Of a stretch of 64,000 nt of DNA, positions 1 to 10,830 are shown piece by piece. The DNA comes from Sorex araneus. Lineage: Eukaryota; Chordata; Mammalia; Eulipotyphla; Soricidae. Both the position numbers and the translations under genes were made by a program. The notes beneath the pieces were generated by a model. That model saw only the letters and a program-made list of their open reading frames with translations, did no database searches and was not told the DNA's origin. The first letter of the stretch is position 1. The number at the start of each line of letters is the position of its first letter. Location of the stretch: assembly GCF_027595985.1 (NCBI RefSeq), contig NC_073303.1, positions 100,898,320-100,962,319 of the forward strand. Direction: 5' to 3'.

Positions 1-740
1 AAAGTTGAGAAAATGGGGGCACTGAGGTCTTTAGTAACTTTCAAGTCACAGAGCAAATTGAAAGGTAAACTGGGAACGGAACTGGGAGAGCCCCATCTTA
101 GTTTAATGCTCTAAATCAAGGTGCTGTCTACCTATGGCTAAGAGGGGTTGGGATGTTAGATAGAAGAAATACCATGAACTTGGGTATTGTCTGAAGGAGG
201 AGCAGGTTTCTTGGAAAAACAATGGGCTCAGTCTTGTAGATGTAATGTTTGGCCTGCGAGAAGACCTGGAAGGTGCGGGAGCAGTTTAGCCCTAAGCAAT
301 TGTCACAGAAGTGTGGGTAGGTGGAACCATGGACTTGGAACTATGGAAAGGGATTCGTGGACAGTAAGGAGACACTGGAAATAGAATGGGAGAAAGAATA
401 AAAAAGAAATCCATCCACAAAATGAGAGGTTCATTGGAAATTCAGGCTGGAGGGAGTTTCAGGAAGGAGGGCAAGGTCACCAGAGACAAAAGCTATAAAG
501 AAGTCTATTAAGATAAGAGATTAAAAGAGGCATTGTTCTTCACTAGTTTCATGGGTTCCTAATTGGTTTCTCCACTCAGATGGAAGACTTCTTGAGATGA
601 AGAAATGACCCAACTCTTCTTTAGATTCCTCGCAATGCTCAGACATGTGGAAGGCCTCTTACCATGTTGATGGGTGCTTGGGGTCTTGTTGGCATTTTTT
701 CATTATCCGGACAGTGAGTTTACATTGAAATTGTGCACAC
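1..740. other. Unique sequence, no gene seen
   Basis: No recognisable repeat, RNA gene or exon. Short open frames here have no family resemblance and no splice context. Confidence 0.5.
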
Positions 741-789
741 CTGTTGTGGAGGATATTCTGAACATCAGGATTTTACCTTTTATTATTGT

Positions 790-1085
790 TGAATTGTATA
801 CCTTTGTGTTTATAGACTAGAATTTCTTTATCTGCTCGTCTGTTCTTGGGCACTTGGATTGTTTCCAGATGTTGGCTATCATGAATGATGCTGCAGTGAA
901 AGTAGGAGTGCAAATATCTTTAAAAATGAATACGTGTGTGTTCTTGAGGTAGTTAAATCTCTGACTCCATTCTTACTTTAAAATCTCTGTGTTGTTTCCC
1001 AGAGAGATTGAAGCAGTCAACATTTCTATTGACAGAAGATGAGTTCCTTTTTCTCCACACCTCCACACACATCCCCACCATTGCT
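790..1085 (-). mobile_element. Old L1 ORF2 3' region, left part
   Basis: On the minus strand this resembles the C-terminal part of L1 ORF2, heavily diverged. The plus strand shows the typical antisense run: fill-in of the tail codons, then a segment like 'ggctatcatgaatgatgctg'. The element continues after 1261, where a segment like 'ttgatttgcatttccctga' fits the usual upstream ORF2 region. A SINE splits it. It is an ancient mammalian L1 copy with no coding capacity. Confidence 0.65.
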
Positions 1086-1261
1086 TGTTTCTGTTTTTGT
1101 TTTTTCTGCCACACCTGGCAAAGCTCATTGTTCTCCTGCCTCTGTGTTCAGGAATTACTCCAATGGTGCTTTGGGGACTATTTGGGATGCCGAGGATCAT
1201 ATCTGGGTTGGCCATATGCAAGGCAAGTACCCTACCCACTGTACTATTGCTCTGGCCTACT
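1086..1261 (-). mobile_element. SOR-type I SINE inside old L1
   Basis: Reverse complement of the tRNA-derived shrew SINE: A-tail remnant on the left, body (cacacctggca..., ggaattactcc), and head ending in the 'tactattgctctggcc' type sequence. It is diverged and interrupts the old L1 on both sides. Flanking duplications are only weakly visible. Confidence 0.75.
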
Positions 1262-1400
1262 TCTGCTTTTAGATTTGTGACATTTTCACTAGTGTGACAG
1301 TATATACCTCATTGTGGTCTTGATTTGCATTTCCCTGAGGATAAATAATAAAATATATTTTAAACCAGAGCTTCGTATCTATTTTCTATACATATGTTTT
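1262..1400 (-). mobile_element. Old L1 ORF2, right part
   Basis: Continuation of the L1 fragment interrupted by the SINE. The segment at 1308-1340 (cattgtggtcttgatttgc) is the classic antisense of an L1 ORF2 stretch. Confidence 0.65.
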
Positions 1401-2072
1401 CATCTACCAAACTTTGTTAGAGTTTTGCCTTCAACTGATAGCTATGATTGTTTCTCTGAATTCATCTTACTGTTAGATTTCTTCAGTGGTGTTATTTTTA
1501 GAAAGTAAGAAGTAAAATGCTGTCCTCAGCATACATTTCTAGATTTTTATCATCTGACTCCTTCTGCTTTGGTGTGGGAGACAAGTCAAATTCTCCCTCT
1601 GTCCAGTTGTACCTTACTCCTCACTTCCCTGGATTCCCTATTCTAATTTTTTGCATCCTGTAATATAGGGTGGGAATTAATGTGCCTTAATTCTCCTTTT
1701 TGGTGTTGGGAGTTCCTACCTGTATTCTGTAAGTCTTAGTTTTCCTCCCCCTTTCATAAAGATTCTGACTTTCCAAGACCTTATGAAATGATTCTAGTTT
1801 TCTTTCTCTGAGGATCTAGTACCCTGGTTATAGGTGCCTAGGTATGTGTTCTGCTTGATATTTTGTTCTGTTCTTTCACTTGACTCTTGATGTCTTGGAG
1901 AATAAGGATCATGTACCCTTCCAGTTCAGAGCAGAAGCTGAGCCACTTCATTTTAAATAAGTGAGTGGATTTAAAATTTTAAGTCTTTACTTTTTAAGTA
2001 TTTTGAGTATTATTGTTTTTCACATCATATCATATATTTTCAAGTGTATAGTCTTGGATGTATATGTACTGC
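1401..2072. other. Unique sequence, no gene seen
   Basis: AT-rich DNA with T-rich tracts. I see no gene, RNA or recognisable repeat. Its right end supplies the target site of the U2 insertion. Confidence 0.45.
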
Positions 2073-2279
2073 TTTTTTTTTTTTTTAATCTTGGTGCACC
2101 ATTCATGGAGGTACTGCAATTTCAGATTGATGTGTGAAATGGATGGAGAAAACTCCTATTCTATTTTCTAATCCAAAAAATACGCTTCATAAGTTCTCCT
2201 CATATAGAGAATGTATCAGTTATTAAATTGATAAGAATAGATACTACACTTGATCTTAGCCAAAAGGCCGAGAAGCAAT
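2073..2279 (-). pseudogene. U2 snRNA retropseudogene, full length
   Basis: The minus strand from 2279 to 2093 aligns end to end with the spliceosomal U2 snRNA (about 187 nt). The 5' end with the branch-point recognition region (GATCAAGTGTAGTATCT, 2239-2255) is nearly perfect. The 3' end finishes in GGTGCACC. The middle carries many substitutions, including in the Sm-site and stem-loop III/IV region. The copy is followed on the minus strand by AAGATT and a run of 14 A (2073-2086). Flanking TATGTACT copies at 2063-2070 and 2283-2290 look like a target-site duplication. The A tail and duplication indicate L1-mediated retroposition, so it lacks the U2 promoter and should be inactive. Confidence 0.93.
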
Positions 2280-2290
2280 ATTTATGTACT

Positions 2291-3380
2291 ACTTTATGTT
2301 CACCACTCAGATTCTACTTTCGAGCCTTCACCAGAGTCAACCCGTTTCACCCAATTTCCAAGTCCCCTTATCCTTTCCCTTCTATTTTGTTCTTCTCCAG
2401 TGAATGAATTTTGAGGAGTAGTCTGGAGTTGAAATAGGATGCAGTAGGATGGCATGGGGACTCCATAGAGAGGTGATATAGCAATTCTCTCACAAAAAAA
2501 CTCCTTCCTGTCTCTTGGAGAAGCACTTGGGATACCCCACCTCTCCTTCCAGACAGTGATAATCCTGCCAAACCTGTCTGGGTCAAAGCCTTGCCTTGAG
2601 TCTCATCTTTGGAGTTCAGATTTCTTTTGGCTTTGGCTGAGGCAGGAAACATTTGCACTGTGAGGTTCCCCTCCTAGGGAATGTGCGCTGGCAGAGAATG
2701 GAAAGCCAGATGGAAAATACCTCCAGCCCTGAGCTTGGCTGGAAAGCGAGGTGGATGAGCATGAAGGCCATCTTTCTCTCTCCATTTAAAACATATTTGG
2801 CAGGGACAGTAATCCAGACAAGTGCATCTGAAGTGTTGAGAAAATTAGCAGGACTTGGGGATGAAAGGAAAATAGCTGAGATGAAGACAAAGCAAGCTAT
2901 CTCCTCCTCTATTATCTTTCCCCTCCCATTCCAAACAAAGGGATGCATTCTTGTTTTAATGGAAACACAATGCCTTTACTGAAAGGAATGTCCAATAATG
3001 GAATGTTCAGGCAGTGAAACAATAACGGAGAATATTGGGAGGCAATTAGGTCCTCAAGGGCTCACCACTTACTTTTGCTGCTGGTGGGAGCAGCCCCTTA
3101 GTGTGTAACACCATGAACACTTAATGATCTCATCTAAAAGAGAGGAAACAGTCTCTGAAATATGAGAAGATCTCACAATCATTCTGCTTCCTTCCACTGG
3201 CTAGAAAGTACAGTCATTGCTCTGACACCATTTCCTCACTGCTAATAAGCCCTTTCCCTCACAGATCTATCGTTCTAGTTGGGAAGGGAGACAGTAAATG
3301 CATGACTAATTAGAGAAATCAGGCTCTGTGCTATAAAGAAAATAAGAAGGGGGGACTGAATAGAAGGTACTTGTTTTGGG
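2291..3380. other. Unique sequence, no gene seen
   Basis: Moderately GC-balanced unique DNA. A 109-codon frame at 2653-2982 has no family resemblance and overlaps equally long antisense frames, so I do not call it a gene. Confidence 0.45.
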
Positions 3381-3397
3381 GGTGGTGGTGGTGGTGG
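3381..3397 (+). repeat. (GGT)n microsatellite
   Basis: Short run of about five GGT units, G-rich on the plus strand. Confidence 0.85.
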
Positions 3398-3470
3398 GGT
3401 AATATGTGTTATTTTGAAAGGATTGTGAGAGAAAAAGATAAAGATTTAATTTATCAATGGCCTAGCTTAC

Positions 3471-3520
<50 letters not shown>
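3471..3520. repeat. (TA)n microsatellite at SINE tail
   Basis: About 25 TA units directly abut the 3' end of the next SINE. This suggests the microsatellite grew out of the element's A-rich tail. Confidence 0.92.
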
Positions 3521-3522
<2 letters not shown>

Positions 3523-3668
3523 CTTTTTGGGTCACACCCAGTGATGCACAGGGGTAACTCCTGGTTCAGGAATTACTCCGGGCGGTGCTGGGGGACCGTA
3601 GGGAAATCAAACCCAGGTTGGCTGCATGCAAGGCAAATGCCTTACCCTCTGTATTGTCACTCCAGCGC
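3521..3668 (-). mobile_element. SOR-type I SINE
   Basis: Reverse-strand type I SINE: body (gggtcacaccca, ggaattactccgg), B-box region, and head ending 'attgtcactccagc'. The middle of the body has a small deletion where 'ggctctgcac' is expected. Its tail has been replaced by the (TA)n tract. Confidence 0.9.
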
Positions 3669-4349
3669 CAAGCCTATATTTCTTATGTAACTCTTATAAT
3701 GCAATGAAATGAAATCCTGAGGGCTTCTCTCACATATATCTCTCTTTTGTGGTTCCTTCTAAGAAGCAGCCAAAAACTGCTCAGAGAAATAAAAATGCCT
3801 GAAAATAGATTTCTCTGGGATCTTTAAAGAGAATATTTGGAACCTTCCAGTGACAAGAGATGGGGCTGAGTGAGGGCCGACTCCACCCTGGGAGTGTCTT
3901 GACAGCTGTTCTGGAAAATCAAAACACAGGTCGTTTACACTTTAAGGAAGTAGGTGCATTTTATGGGTAAGTTATCAAAGGTAAACAGAACTATGTCTTT
4001 TGATGATTCTCGGAAATTATTCACCTGGACAATAGCAATATGCAAGGACATGCAACAGTCTCCAAATATTTGGAAGACTGACAGGTGGCAGGGAAATCAG
4101 CCTTATTTGGAACAGTTATGGTGAGGTGAGAGTTAAGTAAGCATCAGGTTGTTGATGGGAAAATGCTCTTATAATCCCAACAAACTAACAGCAATATGAG
4201 ATTTCCACGGTTGCGAGAGAACCATTACATTACATCACTAGAACTCCTTGCTAAAGGATCCTCTTCAGATGAATGAGGATTCATAGCAGGAATGATTAAT
4301 GAGGATTCATAAAAGGAATGCACTTTAGAGAGAGGATTGGGACTATCTA
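3669..4349. other. Unique sequence, no gene seen
   Basis: No gene or clear repeat. A 20-base near-repeat ('gaatgaggattcatagcagg' / 'taatgaggattcataaaagg', about 4271-4318) is a small local duplication. Confidence 0.4.
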
Positions 4350-4440
4350 AATGGTTTCTGACTTTGGTGGTACATCAGAATCATGCCAGAATCCAAAATT
4401 GACATAGAATAGTATGAACTCTTGGATTCCTTTAGTATTT
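4350..4440 (+). mobile_element. Possible MER5A-like hAT fragment
   Basis: The segment 'ggtttctgactttggtggta...catcagaatcatg' resembles the 5' part of MER5A, a non-autonomous hAT-Charlie DNA transposon. Only part of the consensus is visible, so this is tentative. Confidence 0.4.
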
Positions 4441-5833
4441 GAAGATTTAAGGTACTGATGGGAACTTCCATACACAATTACACATTTTGCTCACAACTTG
4501 GATAGCATCATGTCTTCTGGGAATTAACTAACATGATGTCTGCAACTTGGCTGGGTTCTACAAATAATAAATTTATTTCAATAGTCCTTTGGTGAATTAG
4601 CTTCAGTGTGCTGGACATTGAGCATGTACAGAAAGTCCTACCTAGTGTTTAGTGCATGGCAGACACTGAAGGTGTCATACCTATGTCTGGGCATTAGGGA
4701 AAAGAAATGGAGATTATAGTAAAGATGCCTCTGCTTTTTCTGTCTCCTGCAAGAGGAACTGTAGTAGAATTATTTACAAACTGTTGTGAGAAGGGCAAAA
4801 AGCACAGAGAAGAGGGATTTTGATTTGAGGTTTTGTTTGGCAGAAAAATTCCAAGGGGAGCTCTTGGGGAAGGCAAAATGCAGAGAGACATCCTGACTCA
4901 GTTGGTGAGTGAAGTCTTTACTACTGAGCCTTGTGCGTTCTGCTTCTGTGAGTGCTCTACTTACCAAAGAAAACTTAGAATCAGAAGCTGACACACTACA
5001 GTTTTCAGGCAGTTTAAACAACTTGGAACCAAAGTCTGTGGGCAGGAACATGGAAAATTTTTCCTACAGGCTCATCAGAACCTCCACAATGACTAATTTT
5101 TGTTCTTTTCGTCAGGACCCGATCATGGTACTATATCTCATGTTAACTTAGTTGAGTTACCAACAAGTGGTTGGGAGTCATAGGCAAATCATCTCCACCA
5201 TGTACGCCAGCCTACTTCAGTTATCCAGCAGAAGATTTCTAGAATTGTTCCTAATCTAAGTCACACAATTCATCTCTTTTTCAGAGAGCAGGAATCATGA
5301 CTGAAAGGTATAGTTTAGGTGTCTAGAATGGATTTACACTCTGTAAATTTCAGGAGGAAGGGAAGGAAAAGGGTTTTGATGATTCTATGGTTAGATCAGA
5401 CACATGGTAGATGTTAATACCCAGGACTTAGGCATATCAACTCTTTGGTATCAGTCTATTTCCATTATAAATACAAAAAGTCAGTGTTTCAGAGGTACAT
5501 GGTTGAAGCCACACAGTTTTTAGTAAGTGTATAATTTAAACCTAAGCAATCAAGCAAACCCCCTCTTTTCTCATTGTCTATTTGGGAAAAACAGTTTGTT
5601 TCTTATAATGTTTTTATAGTATATTGGATCCCCTTGACTATGCTAGGCAACTTCTGTGCTTATAGATGGAGCAATTTTGAGTGCTTAAGCCCCAGATAAA
5701 GTGCTATTTCTTTTTATTGCCTTTTGGAATAATCTGGGGAAAAATTAAAATACCAATGCCAGCGTTTCACTCCTAATATATTAATTCTGGTTTCATTAAC
5801 TTGAGGGTACATCCTGGGTCTTTGATTCCTTTT
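4441..5833. other. Unique sequence, no gene seen
   Basis: No recognisable feature. Opposed frames of 80-93 codons around 4770-5151 overlap each other and look like chance. Confidence 0.45.
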
Positions 5834-5990
5834 AGTTTTGATTTTTGGGGCCACAACCACCAGTACTCAGGAGTCACTTTTGATTTAGTGCTCAAGTGCT
5901 CAGAAGTTGCTGCAGGGAAAACTATGTGGTATCAGGGATCAAAGCCAGGATCCTTAAATGCAACACACACTCCAGCTCATTGAGCTTTCT
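5834..5990 (-). mobile_element. Old SINE related to SOR family
   Basis: Reverse-strand, strongly diverged SINE. The body (ggggccacaacc, agtactcaggag), a 'tgtggtatcagggatcaaa' B-box region and a 'cactccagctcattgagct' head match an older, pre-SOR form of the family. The head wording ('...ttgagct') differs from young copies and is shared by other old copies in this window. Confidence 0.6.
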
Positions 5991-6504
5991 TCCCAATCCT
6001 GGGCCATCAATTGTTTTCAGGATCCCTAATTGGGGATTGAAGATATACTGGTCCCTCAGCTGCAAACTGGGGGAAGTCAAAGCTCAAATAGTAGAAAGGG
6101 AGCTGCAGAAATACAGCTCTATAGGGGCACCGGGATAGTATAAGACAAAGGGTCTAAGGAACAAACAAAAGTGGCCCTGGATCCCAGGCCTAATATAAAA
6201 AACAGTGAATGGAACTCAGAAAATGAGACTGTATTGTTGGCAGTAATGAAGAAGATGAGCACAAAGCCCAAAAAGACTCCAATTAAAAACTGGGCTCCGG
6301 AGAATGGAGGACACCAGGAGGATATAAGATATTTGTGACCTAGAAGGAGTCCAAGTGAATTTAAGATTTCAATAGGAGGCTGTCCCACTCTCCTAAAAAC
6401 ATATTAAGCTATAATCTTGGGAATTATAAAGGCAACAATGCTAATGAGAATGATAATAAATGTTCTGACATTAGTTAGGTGAAAAAAATTCATTGTAGTT
6501 TATA
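5991..6504. other. Unique sequence, no gene seen
   Basis: An 89-codon minus-strand frame (6119-6388) contains a hydrophobic stretch of about 20 residues. I recognise no family in it, and it has no splice or promoter context. Confidence 0.4.
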
Positions 6505-6990
6505 GTCTATAGGGGTTTGAATGATGTATTCACGTTAAAAGATGTACTCATGTTATAAGTCTTTAAAAGATGTATTCATGTTAGAATTCCTAGGACCTAA
6601 GACAGTCATCTTATTCAGAAAATCGGTCTTGGTGGCTATAATTGAGGCAAGGGTCTTGACATGAGATCATCCTTTTGTATCTGAAGACACTAACTTAGTG
6701 ACAGAAGCGCTTATAAGAGAACAGTAGGCTTGAGAGAGGAAGATAAGTGCATGTGAAGACAGGAAAAAGGACTGAAGTGGTGTTCCACAAACTGAGATAT
6801 ATATGGCACCTCCAGAATTTAGAAAGTCAGGGAAGGAGTCCCCACTTCCCGAGCTTCTTCAGAAAGCACAACCCTCTCAATATCTTGATTTTAGCTTTTG
6901 GGTTCCTAAAAACCCAAGGAACTATATTCTAATGTACTAAGCTACCCAGTTTGTGGTCCTAGAGACTGAACTCATCGCCTTTGGGCATTG
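6505..6990 (+). mobile_element. MaLR/MLT1-like LTR fragment
   Basis: Follows the order of an old MLT/MST-type LTR as I recall it: 'ggtttgaatgatgtattc' start, a 'cttataagagaacag' segment, a 'catgtgaagacagg' segment, then a 'gctacccagtttgtgg' end. Divergence is high. The family (ERVL-MaLR) is inferred and the subfamily is unknown. Confidence 0.55.
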
Positions 6991-7337
6991 ACTAGTCTAA
7001 GGCTTATTCATCCCAATTCATTGATGAAGCCAAGAGATTCTGAATGTTTCACAGATATTGCAATGAGAACACAAATGCACACCCAGGAAGTCTGGCTCCA
7101 CAATTTAAACACATATGTGGCAGCATTTTAGTTCCATTTGTTGTATTCAGGGGGCTCAGCAGGGTTCTACTACACAGGTTCCACAGAAGTCCTGCCTGGT
7201 GCCTGGGTTTCTGAATTCCTCTTGAGCCAATTCATTTTAAAGGTCTTTATTGGGTCAAGAACAGGAGAAGGCCAAAGCAAAGTTTTAAAAACGGAGGGGA
7301 CAGAGGAGATAGTAAAAGGGAATAAGGCACTTACGTG
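6991..7337. other. Unique sequence, no gene seen
   Basis: Mostly unannotatable. The stretch near 7080-7130 (gtctggctccacaattt) may be a short MIR end. Confidence 0.35.
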
Positions 7338-7450
7338 ATGCTGGCCTGGTTTTGATTACTAGCATTGCATGTCATGATCTACACATCACCAGGAGTGACA
7401 TCTGAGCAGAGACTCAGGAGCAACTCTTAAGTATAGCTGGATGTAGCCAA
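7338..7450 (+). mobile_element. Old SINE fragment
   Basis: Plus-strand body of the old SINE: B-box-like 'ggttttgattactagcattg', then 'accaggagtgacatctgagc', then 'tagctggatgtagcc'. The tRNA head is missing or unrecognisable. Confidence 0.5.
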
Positions 7451-7796
7451 CCCATTGCTCAATAATGGAGGAAAAATTCACATAACATGAAAGTTACCAA
7501 ATAAAAGTGAATAATCCAGGGCTGGTTGATACCCTGATAGAATTTTCCAGTCATTTTCTCCACATAGAGCATTTTTATCATTTCAAAAAATCCTGTACCC
7601 ATTAGGTGGCTGCTTCAAATTCTCTCTCCACTCCACTTAATTTATGTTTTATCTGGAGTGTTATAGACAGTTCCCATAAAAGAGGTCTTCATACTATGGT
7701 CCTTTGCAGGTCTTATCCTAGTGTTTTCAAGGTTCCTCCGCATAACGATGAAGAATATACAAATACTTCATTCTCATTACTGTTGAATAATAGATA

Positions 7797-7841
7797 CAGG
7801 CACACCTTGTTTTATTGCACTCTGCTTTTTTGTGGGTACTA

Positions 7842-7877
<36 letters not shown>

Positions 7878-7960
7878 TTAACAGATTGAGGATTTGAGGC
7901 AGCCTTCCCTTGAGCAAATCATACTTACCAGGTACTGATATACAATGAGCAGGTGACTTC
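7797..7960 (+). mobile_element. Ancient interspersed repeat, class unsure
   Basis: The segment 'acaggcacaccttgttttat' followed after the CT tract by 'agattgaggatttgaggcag' resembles an ancient mammalian repeat, possibly a Tigger-like DNA transposon. The CT microsatellite interrupts it. Identification is from memory only. Confidence 0.35.
7845..7874. repeat. (TC)n microsatellite
   Basis: About 15 perfect TC units. Confidence 0.95.
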
Positions 7961-8067
7961 TATCAATGGGTGCTGCTGAGTACAAGAAGAAAATAATGCA
8001 CAGTTCATCTGAGTATATCTTATGAGGTTTTGTGTGGCTCAGAAACACTCATCTTATTCTTGAAAGC

Positions 8068-8290
8068 CAATCTGATCATATCACTGCTTTGTCTAAACTT
8101 CTTTCATGGCCACTCTGATTGGTTAACCTGGTTCCTGCAGCCTTCCCCAGGTACACTGCCCCTTACTCTTCTCCTAGAACCTGCTGTACACAGTTGCTCC
8201 TAGTTTTCTTAATGATTCCTGCTCAACAGTACCCCTGGGTTTTCTACTTTTGCTGCTGGCAATGTCTTTGCTTCCTGTTCAGTTGGTGAA
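8068..8290 (+). mobile_element. L2 LINE 3' fragment
   Basis: Starts 'tctgatcatatcactgcttt' and continues with the order of the L2 3' end (cttctttcatggcc, ttcctgcagcc, then a 'gcaatgtctttgcttcc' segment). Old and non-coding. Confidence 0.55.
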
Positions 8291-8832
8291 GTTCAATCTT
8301 GCACTAGGAAATAGTTTTTTCTAGCATGATGTCCTCTCCATGCTCCATTTTCCTCCCAGCAATTTTTATTTAGGCACTGTGATTTAAAATACTATTAATA
8401 AGAAAGCTTCAGTCATACAATATTTCAACTCTATATCCAGAACCAGTCAGTATTTTTCTACCAGAGTCTTAAAGTCCCTTTCTGTCCCATACCTGTCAAG
8501 GGTATGTTCTTTATATTCTTTTATATTTTCCTTTATATTCCACATATGAGAGAGATCATGTCTGTAAACAGACGGCCAAGAATGATGAATCTGTGTTTCA
8601 CTTATTCCTGTTCTGTGCCTTGGCTTGCACTCAATCCTCGAATGAATGAATAGATGAATGGACAGGCAAAGCATCTCAAACCTTCAGGTAGGTAAGGCAA
8701 GGAACCGCCATATGTGAGGGTGCACCCCTTATACCTTTTGGAACTGTCTCTGTACTGTGAACACACTTACCTTTCAGACAAATACTTGGGAGTTCACCTG
8801 GATCTCCAAATCCTTTTAGTAAAGCAGGATAA
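8291..8832. other. Unique sequence, no gene seen
   Basis: No recognised gene or repeat. Confidence 0.4.
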
Positions 8833-8931
8833 CCTCACTTAAGAGGCTGAACCTCACTGGAGGCTGAATCTCTTTTCTGAGCCTCACTTAAGAGGCTGAA
8901 CCTCACTGGAGGCTGAATCTCTTTTTCTGAG
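8833..8931 (+). repeat. 49-bp tandem duplication
   Basis: A unit beginning 'cctcacttaagaggctgaac' occurs at 8833 and again at 8882 with a single extra T in the second copy. The near identity implies a recent local duplication. Each unit also contains an inner near-repeat (cctcact...gaggctgaa). Confidence 0.95.
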
Positions 8932-9495
8932 CCTGCCTGTCATGATCATTGAAACTGGGGCTTGTTGTCAGCAATCTGTTCATTTTCAACGAGCATTAGG
9001 TGGGTTTCGAAGAACTAAGAACTAAGAAACCGTTCTTGCTCTGCGGGGGTTTCTGTTTCTTGGAGAGAGCTCACAGAATTACTTTGCAGGATAATGTCAA
9101 CAAGGAAAATAGAAATAACGGCACTTTATGGAGGACTCATGGTGGACTTGGCAGTGCTCAAGGAACCAACATATATTACCATACTCTCAGTAGACAGCCA
9201 CAGTTGCCCTGTCGACAACCCAAGTTGGATGAAGAGGGAACTAGAGCTCAGAGAGAGGCAGGGTAACTTTACTTAGTACTTCACCCCAAGTCCTGGAGGC
9301 ACCCAGGAGCCAGGGCTTGCTGGGAATGTGGGTAGCAGCACTGCTGTGCTTGTGTTTGGATTCAACCACATCAGATCTCACCCTATTGCTCTTAACCAGG
9401 ACTAGTGAGCTCTGTATTGAGGCAACTATTGTAAGACCAATTCCTAGGCTCTTAGAAACAGTTTTGCTTTTAGGTCTTAATCTTTCTTTTTGTTT
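8932..9495. other. Unique sequence, no gene seen
   Basis: Unique DNA. The short piece 'actagagctcagagagaggc' near 9240 may be a MIR remnant. Confidence 0.4.
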
Positions 9496-9588
9496 CAGTC
9501 AGTCAGTCAGTCAGTCAGTCAGTCAGTCAGTCAGTCAGTCAGTCACTCACTCACTCACTCACTCTCTCTCTCTCTCTCTCTCTCTCTT
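9496..9588. repeat. Compound microsatellite (CAGT)n(CACT)n(CT)n
   Basis: Twelve CAGT units (9496-9544) pass into about five ACTC units (9545-9563) and then a CT run (9564-9588). The pattern suggests stepwise point mutation and re-expansion from one tetranucleotide array. It creates a spurious Ser/Gln-rich frame. Confidence 0.97.
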
Positions 9589-10278
9589 TCATTCTCTGTA
9601 TGTGCACGTGTGTTTCCTCTTTTCATTTTTACTTGTTCTGCTGTAGAGCTGTTGGACTGAATTACCTAATAAGGTTCGGCAGCCCCTCCTGCTCCAGTAT
9701 CTCTGTATTTGGAGAGAAGACCGTCTCCCTGCGGGTTTATAGGCAAATGGAAATGATTGTTTCTGGAAGCCAACCAAACACAGGAAAAGCAAGGGCTTGT
9801 GGGGTGTGTGTGGGGGGGAAAGAGTCTAGAGTCTAGTTCACAGAGAGAAGGCTGCCTCATTGAACTTTCTGGCCTCGAGCTGCAAATGTTTAGGTAAAGG
9901 GAACTCAGGGTGCATATCTTATTTGTATCCAGGCACGTTCCTGTTTCTGTTGAAAAGACTTGGCAGCTGAGAACCTGGGGAGCGACGTGCAGGAGGCTGA
10001 AGGATTGCTAAAAATAAGTCAGGCCATCAGAGGACGGGAACCCACTTTGTATCTGACACAGGGATATTTCCTCTGATTACTCATGAGGAGGGCAGCAGGA
10101 GGGAGAGGGGGAAGAAGAGACTTGGCTGTGAGCAGGAACTGAGTGAGGGAAATGTTGTGGGGATGCTGGTGGGGGAGTGCCCGGGCCACAGCTCTGGTGT
10201 GGGTGGAATTGGAGGAAGCATTTGGTAACCAAAAAGGACTTCTGAACTCAGTGCTCTCAGAGAGACTTACTCTCCTTA
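9589..10278. other. Unique GC-richer block
   Basis: No repeat recognised. Contains a good MEF2-type motif, CTAAAAATAAG at 10008-10018, and several CpGs. Could be a regulatory element, but the sequence alone does not show this. The long minus-strand frame through it is produced by neighbouring CT/GA repeats. Confidence 0.35.
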
Positions 10279-10345
10279 CTCTCTCTCTCTCTTTCTGTGT
10301 GTGTGAAGAGAGAGAGAGTGAAAGTGAGAGAGAGATAGAGTGAGA
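10279..10345. repeat. CT tract, GT spacer, GA tract (inverted)
   Basis: A CT run (10279-10293), a GT spacer and a GA run (10307-10345) are complementary to each other, so either strand could fold into a hairpin with about 12-15 paired bases. Confidence 0.9.
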
Positions 10346-10708
10346 GCAAGAGAATACCCTGGCACAGGATGAGGAAGGAGAGTTGACATGTGACATTAAT
10401 CTCGCACCTACCATGATTACAGCAACAGTGAGTTTACCAATGTGAGCTGCCTGTCCTGCAGGGAAACAAATGCCGAGTTCAGGCCTGAGAGAACTGACAT
10501 TATTCTTCAGTGACAACTGCCAGACGTGGAGGAGGTCACTCACACATGCAACATACAATGCCAAACTCCTGTAAAGAGATGTAGGGAACCCTGGAGCCTG
10601 GAAGTGGGACACTCAGTTTAGTAAAATCAGAGCCTCTTTGCTTTCTCCCTGTTGCCTGAAAGCACCTGATCCTCCTTCATTCTAGAAAAGCCGCCCCAGC
10701 AACCCTCT
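10346..10708. other. Unique sequence, no gene seen
   Basis: No gene or repeat recognised. Confidence 0.4.
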
Positions 10709-10723
10709 AACTTGAGTTGTTTT

Positions 10724-10815
10724 TTTTTTATTCTTTTATTGAATCACCATGTGGAAAGTTACAAAGTTTTCAGGTTTAAGTCTCAGTTATACAATGCTCA
10801 AACACCCATCCCTCA
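10724..10815 (-). mobile_element. Very short L1 3' end (lineage B)
   Basis: About 92 bp of L1 3' terminus on the minus strand, ending 'attgaatcaccatgtggaaa' when read on plus. It is flanked by a 15-bp duplication (aacttga[g/a]ttgtttt at 10709-10723 and 10816-10830). This is an extreme 5' truncation of the same lineage as the copies at 25.3, 48.4 and 55.8 kb. Confidence 0.88.
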
Positions 10816-10830
10816 AACTTGAATTGTTTT

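Noticed and set aside
6119..6388. 89-codon frame with one hydrophobic segment
   Set aside because: A single hydrophobic run in AT-rich DNA is expected by chance. No family match.
9496..9544. Regularly spaced repeats as a CRISPR array
   Set aside because: Contiguous tetranucleotide repeats with no spacers, in a mammalian context.
9317..9646. Ser/Gln-rich 109-codon frame
   Set aside because: Produced by the CAGT/CACT/CT microsatellite.
10019..10612. 197-codon minus-strand frame
   Set aside because: Its middle is translated CT/GA microsatellite (Ser-Leu repeats) and the rest matches no family.
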